From: Shewanella sp. Choline-02u-19
GTDB taxonomy: Bacteria; Pseudomonadota; Gammaproteobacteria; Enterobacterales; Shewanellaceae
NCBI RefSeq assembly: GCF_002836205.1
Contig: NZ_PJBE01000013.1
Span: forward strand, 2,046,001-2,110,000
Direction of reading: 5' to 3'
DNA length: 64,000 nucleotides
Shown here: piece by piece, positions 62,443-64,000 of the stretch
Layout of the letters: the number at the start of each line of letters is the position of its first letter
How positions within the stretch are numbered: the first letter of the stretch is position 1
Program-made: the position numbers and the translations under genes
Notes under the pieces: model-generated
What the model was told of the DNA's origin: nothing
Databases searched by the model: none
The model's input: only the letters and a program-made list of their open reading frames with translations

Positions 62443-63837
62443 ATGTCAATAGACTCTACTGAAGTTCCCAACAAGATCAGCGGTAAAATAACCGGACAGC
62501 AAAAGAATCTGTTAATACTGGCCGCTGATATTATATTACTGCTGCTAATGTATAATTTTCTTCCATTTGAACAGGGAGTTAATACAGGTCTTGCACTATT
62601 GACCTTCGCGGCGATATTGTGGCTGACAGAAGCTATCCATATCAGTATTACAGCCATTATGATCCCGATCCTCGCGGTACTTTTTGGGGTATTTGAAACC
62701 AAAGCTGCGATGAGTCATTTTGCCAACCCCATTATTTACCTTTTCTTTGGTGGTTTTGTTTTAGCTGCCGCTTTGAATCATCAAGGAATTGATAAGTTAA
62801 TAGCCCAGAAGGTATTAACGGCATCAAAAGGACGCTTATCTGTAGCCTGTGTCATGCTATTTGGGATCACTGCGGGGCTATCTATGTGGATTAGTAACAC
62901 CGCAACCACTGCAATGATGTTACCGCTAGCACTGGGGATTTTGCATCAAATAGATATCAAAAAACACAGAAGTACTTACTTGTTCTTGCTTCTCGGTATT
63001 GCCTATTCAGCAAACATTGGTGGTATTGGTACGCTGGTAGGTAGCCCCCCAAACGCGATAGCGGCTGCGCAAGTTGGCTTATCATTTAGTGACTGGCTTG
63101 AGTTCGGGCTTATTACGGTGGCGATTATGTTACCGCTCATGTTAGTGGGTCTTTACTTATATTTAAAACCCGACCTATCTATGATTTGTGAGATAAAAAC
63201 TGAAAAGCAATCACTCACCTTCCAAGGTAAATTGACTTTATTAATTTTCATCACCACAGTCTGCTGCTGGATTTTCAGTAAACCTATTTCACAAGCTCTT
63301 GGGGGCATTGGCCAGTTCGATACTGTCGTCGCACTCACTGCCGTTGTCACTCTTGCAGGTCTTGGCTTAGTGAAGTGGAAGAAGATAGAAACAACGACTG
63401 ATTGGGGGGTATTGATATTGTTTGGCGGTGGTTTGACGCTAAGTGCAGTGCTTAAGGAAACGGGTACCAGTGTTTTCCTAGCCCATTGGGTAACCGATAT
63501 ATTCGGTAATACACACATGGCATTGTTTACCTTTGCCGTTATCGCCTTTGTTGTCATGCTAACCGAGTTTGCCAGTAATACTGCCAGCGCAGCGCTATTG
63601 GTGCCAGTGTTTGCTGCTATCGCTGAAGCACTTGGCCTATCACCGGTAATGCTGTCTGTACTGATTGGTATCGCTGCCTCTTGTGCATTTATGCTTCCTG
63701 TTGCGACCCCCCCCAATGCCATCGTGTATGGCTCTGGTTATATTAAACAGTCAGAGATGATGCGAGCAGGCGTTATCATAAACTTTATCAGTATGTTTGC
63801 GCTTTATATCATTGCGCACACTTTCTGGAATATCTAA
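62443..63837 (+). CDS. SLC13/DASS family sodium-coupled anion transporter
   Basis: A protein of about 464 residues with some eleven transmembrane segments, of the divalent anion:sodium symporter family. Two signature blocks are present: WISNTATTAMMLPLALGIL with NIGGIGTLVGSPPNAI in the first half, and TEFASNTASAALLVPVFAAI with MLPVATPPNAIVYGSG in the second half. These contain the SNT motifs that bind Na+ and the carboxylate. Likely substrates are C4-dicarboxylates or sulfate. The start is uncertain: ATG 62443 has GGA upstream, but ATG 62431 or GTG 62410 are possible. A terminator hairpin follows. Confidence 0.88.
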   Translation: MSIDSTEVPNKISGKITGQQKNLLILAADIILLLLMYNFLPFEQGVNTGLALLTFAAILWLTEAIHISITAIMIPILAVLFGVFETKAAMSHFANPIIYLFFGGFVLAAALNHQGIDKLIAQKVLTASKGRLSVACVMLFGITAGLSMWISNTATTAMMLPLALGILHQIDIKKHRSTYLFLLLGIAYSANIGGIGTLVGSPPNAIAAAQVGLSFSDWLEFGLITVAIMLPLMLVGLYLYLKPDLSMICEIKTEKQSLTFQGKLTLLIFITTVCCWIFSKPISQALGGIGQFDTVVALTAVVTLAGLGLVKWKKIETTTDWGVLILFGGGLTLSAVLKETGTSVFLAHWVTDIFGNTHMALFTFAVIAFVVMLTEFASNTASAALLVPVFAAIAEALGLSPVMLSVLIGIAASCAFMLPVATPPNAIVYGSGYIKQSEMMRAGVIINFISMFALYIIAHTFWNI

Positions 63838-63886
63838 CACTACACATCGTCCCACTATAACGGTGATGTTCAATTGTAAATAAACA

Positions 63887-63920
63887 AAAAGCGCTGTAAG
63901 TGTTTGCTCACAGCGCTTTT
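63887..63920. terminator. Rho-independent terminator between convergent genes
   Basis: The arms AAAAGCGCTGT (63887-63897) and ACAGCGCTTTT (63910-63920) enclose a 12-base loop between the DASS transporter and the minus-strand gene at the window end. Confidence 0.8.
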
Positions 63921-63941
63921 ATATTGTCCAAAAAATCTAAA

Positions 63942-64000
63942 TTATAAAGCCGCTAAACCTTCGTCTAACGCCGTTATAATATCTTCTACCGCTTCTAAGC
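63942..64000 (-). CDS. C-terminal fragment, probably Cys/Met-metabolism PLP enzyme (partial)
   Basis: Only the last about 19 codons are visible on the minus strand: LEAVEDIITALDEGLAAL and stop. The pattern G/LExVEDLIxDLxxGL at the C-terminus is typical of Cys/Met-metabolism PLP enzymes (cystathionine gamma-synthase or beta-lyase). The rest lies outside the window, so this is only a suggestion. Confidence 0.4.
   Translation of the reverse strand, partial: LEAVEDIITALDEGLAAL

Noticed and set aside
1..64000. CRISPR arrays, tRNA or rRNA genes
   Set aside because: No regularly spaced direct repeats and no tRNA- or rRNA-like segments were seen while reading; a tRNAscan-type search was not possible.

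Overview
The window looks like a chromosomal segment of a marine gammaproteobacterium, most likely Shewanella or a close relative. The pointers are a complete extracellular DMSO-reductase locus in Shewanella order (decaheme DmsE, MtrB-type porin DmsF, lipoprotein DmsA, DmsB, DmsG, DmsH), a Vibrio/Shewanella-type second TonB system (DUF3450, fused MotA/TolQ protein, ExbB, ExbD, TonB, TPR protein), a LexA-controlled polB/dinG pair and a small 4.5S SRP RNA. This assignment rests on gene content and order read from the sequence; no database search was run.

Layout. 1-13 kb holds housekeeping genes: an OhrR-type regulator divergent from a quinone-oxidoreductase-like enzyme, a patatin-like protein, an RNA helicase, a YHS lipoprotein, DUF3010, a MITE-like element, a YgjP-type metalloprotease-like protein, an M23 peptidase and sbcDC. 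13-17 kb has a PepSY protein with a two-component system, then avtA. At 17.4-17.9 kb an integron attC-like site lies behind a small orphan membrane gene. 18-25.4 kb is the dms operon on the minus strand. A 400-base control region with a CRP-like site and two strong dyads separates it from a divergent CRP/FNR-family regulator.

26.6-31.4 kb is the accessory part: an IS5-type transposase remnant, a decayed gene, a winged-helix protein with a PD-(D/E)XK-like motif, tandem hairpins, a run of very small genes and a DUF2059-like secreted protein. 31.4-39.9 kb carries a TSUP permease with a divergent LysR regulator, a NERD protein with two pseudokinase-like segments, an RraB-like protein, an S4 protein, a GNAT enzyme, PpiC, a DUF885 lipoprotein and a degenerate GGDEF protein.

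39.9-45 kb is the TonB2 operon, followed by a TonB-dependent receptor (45.9-48.9 kb) and a porin (50-51.2 kb), with long gene-poor stretches between them. 51.4-59.4 kb has polB and dinG diverging from one SOS box, then a second TSUP permease, priC, a DUF2057 protein, an HDAC-like enzyme and a ComFB protein. The end of the window has a HutW-like radical SAM heme-degradation protein, ffs, a ComEA-like protein, an SLC13-type transporter and the edge of a probable Cys/Met-metabolism PLP enzyme.

The parts worth most attention are the dms control region, the hairpin/small-gene island around 28-30.3 kb, the NERD-pseudokinase protein and the attC-like site.
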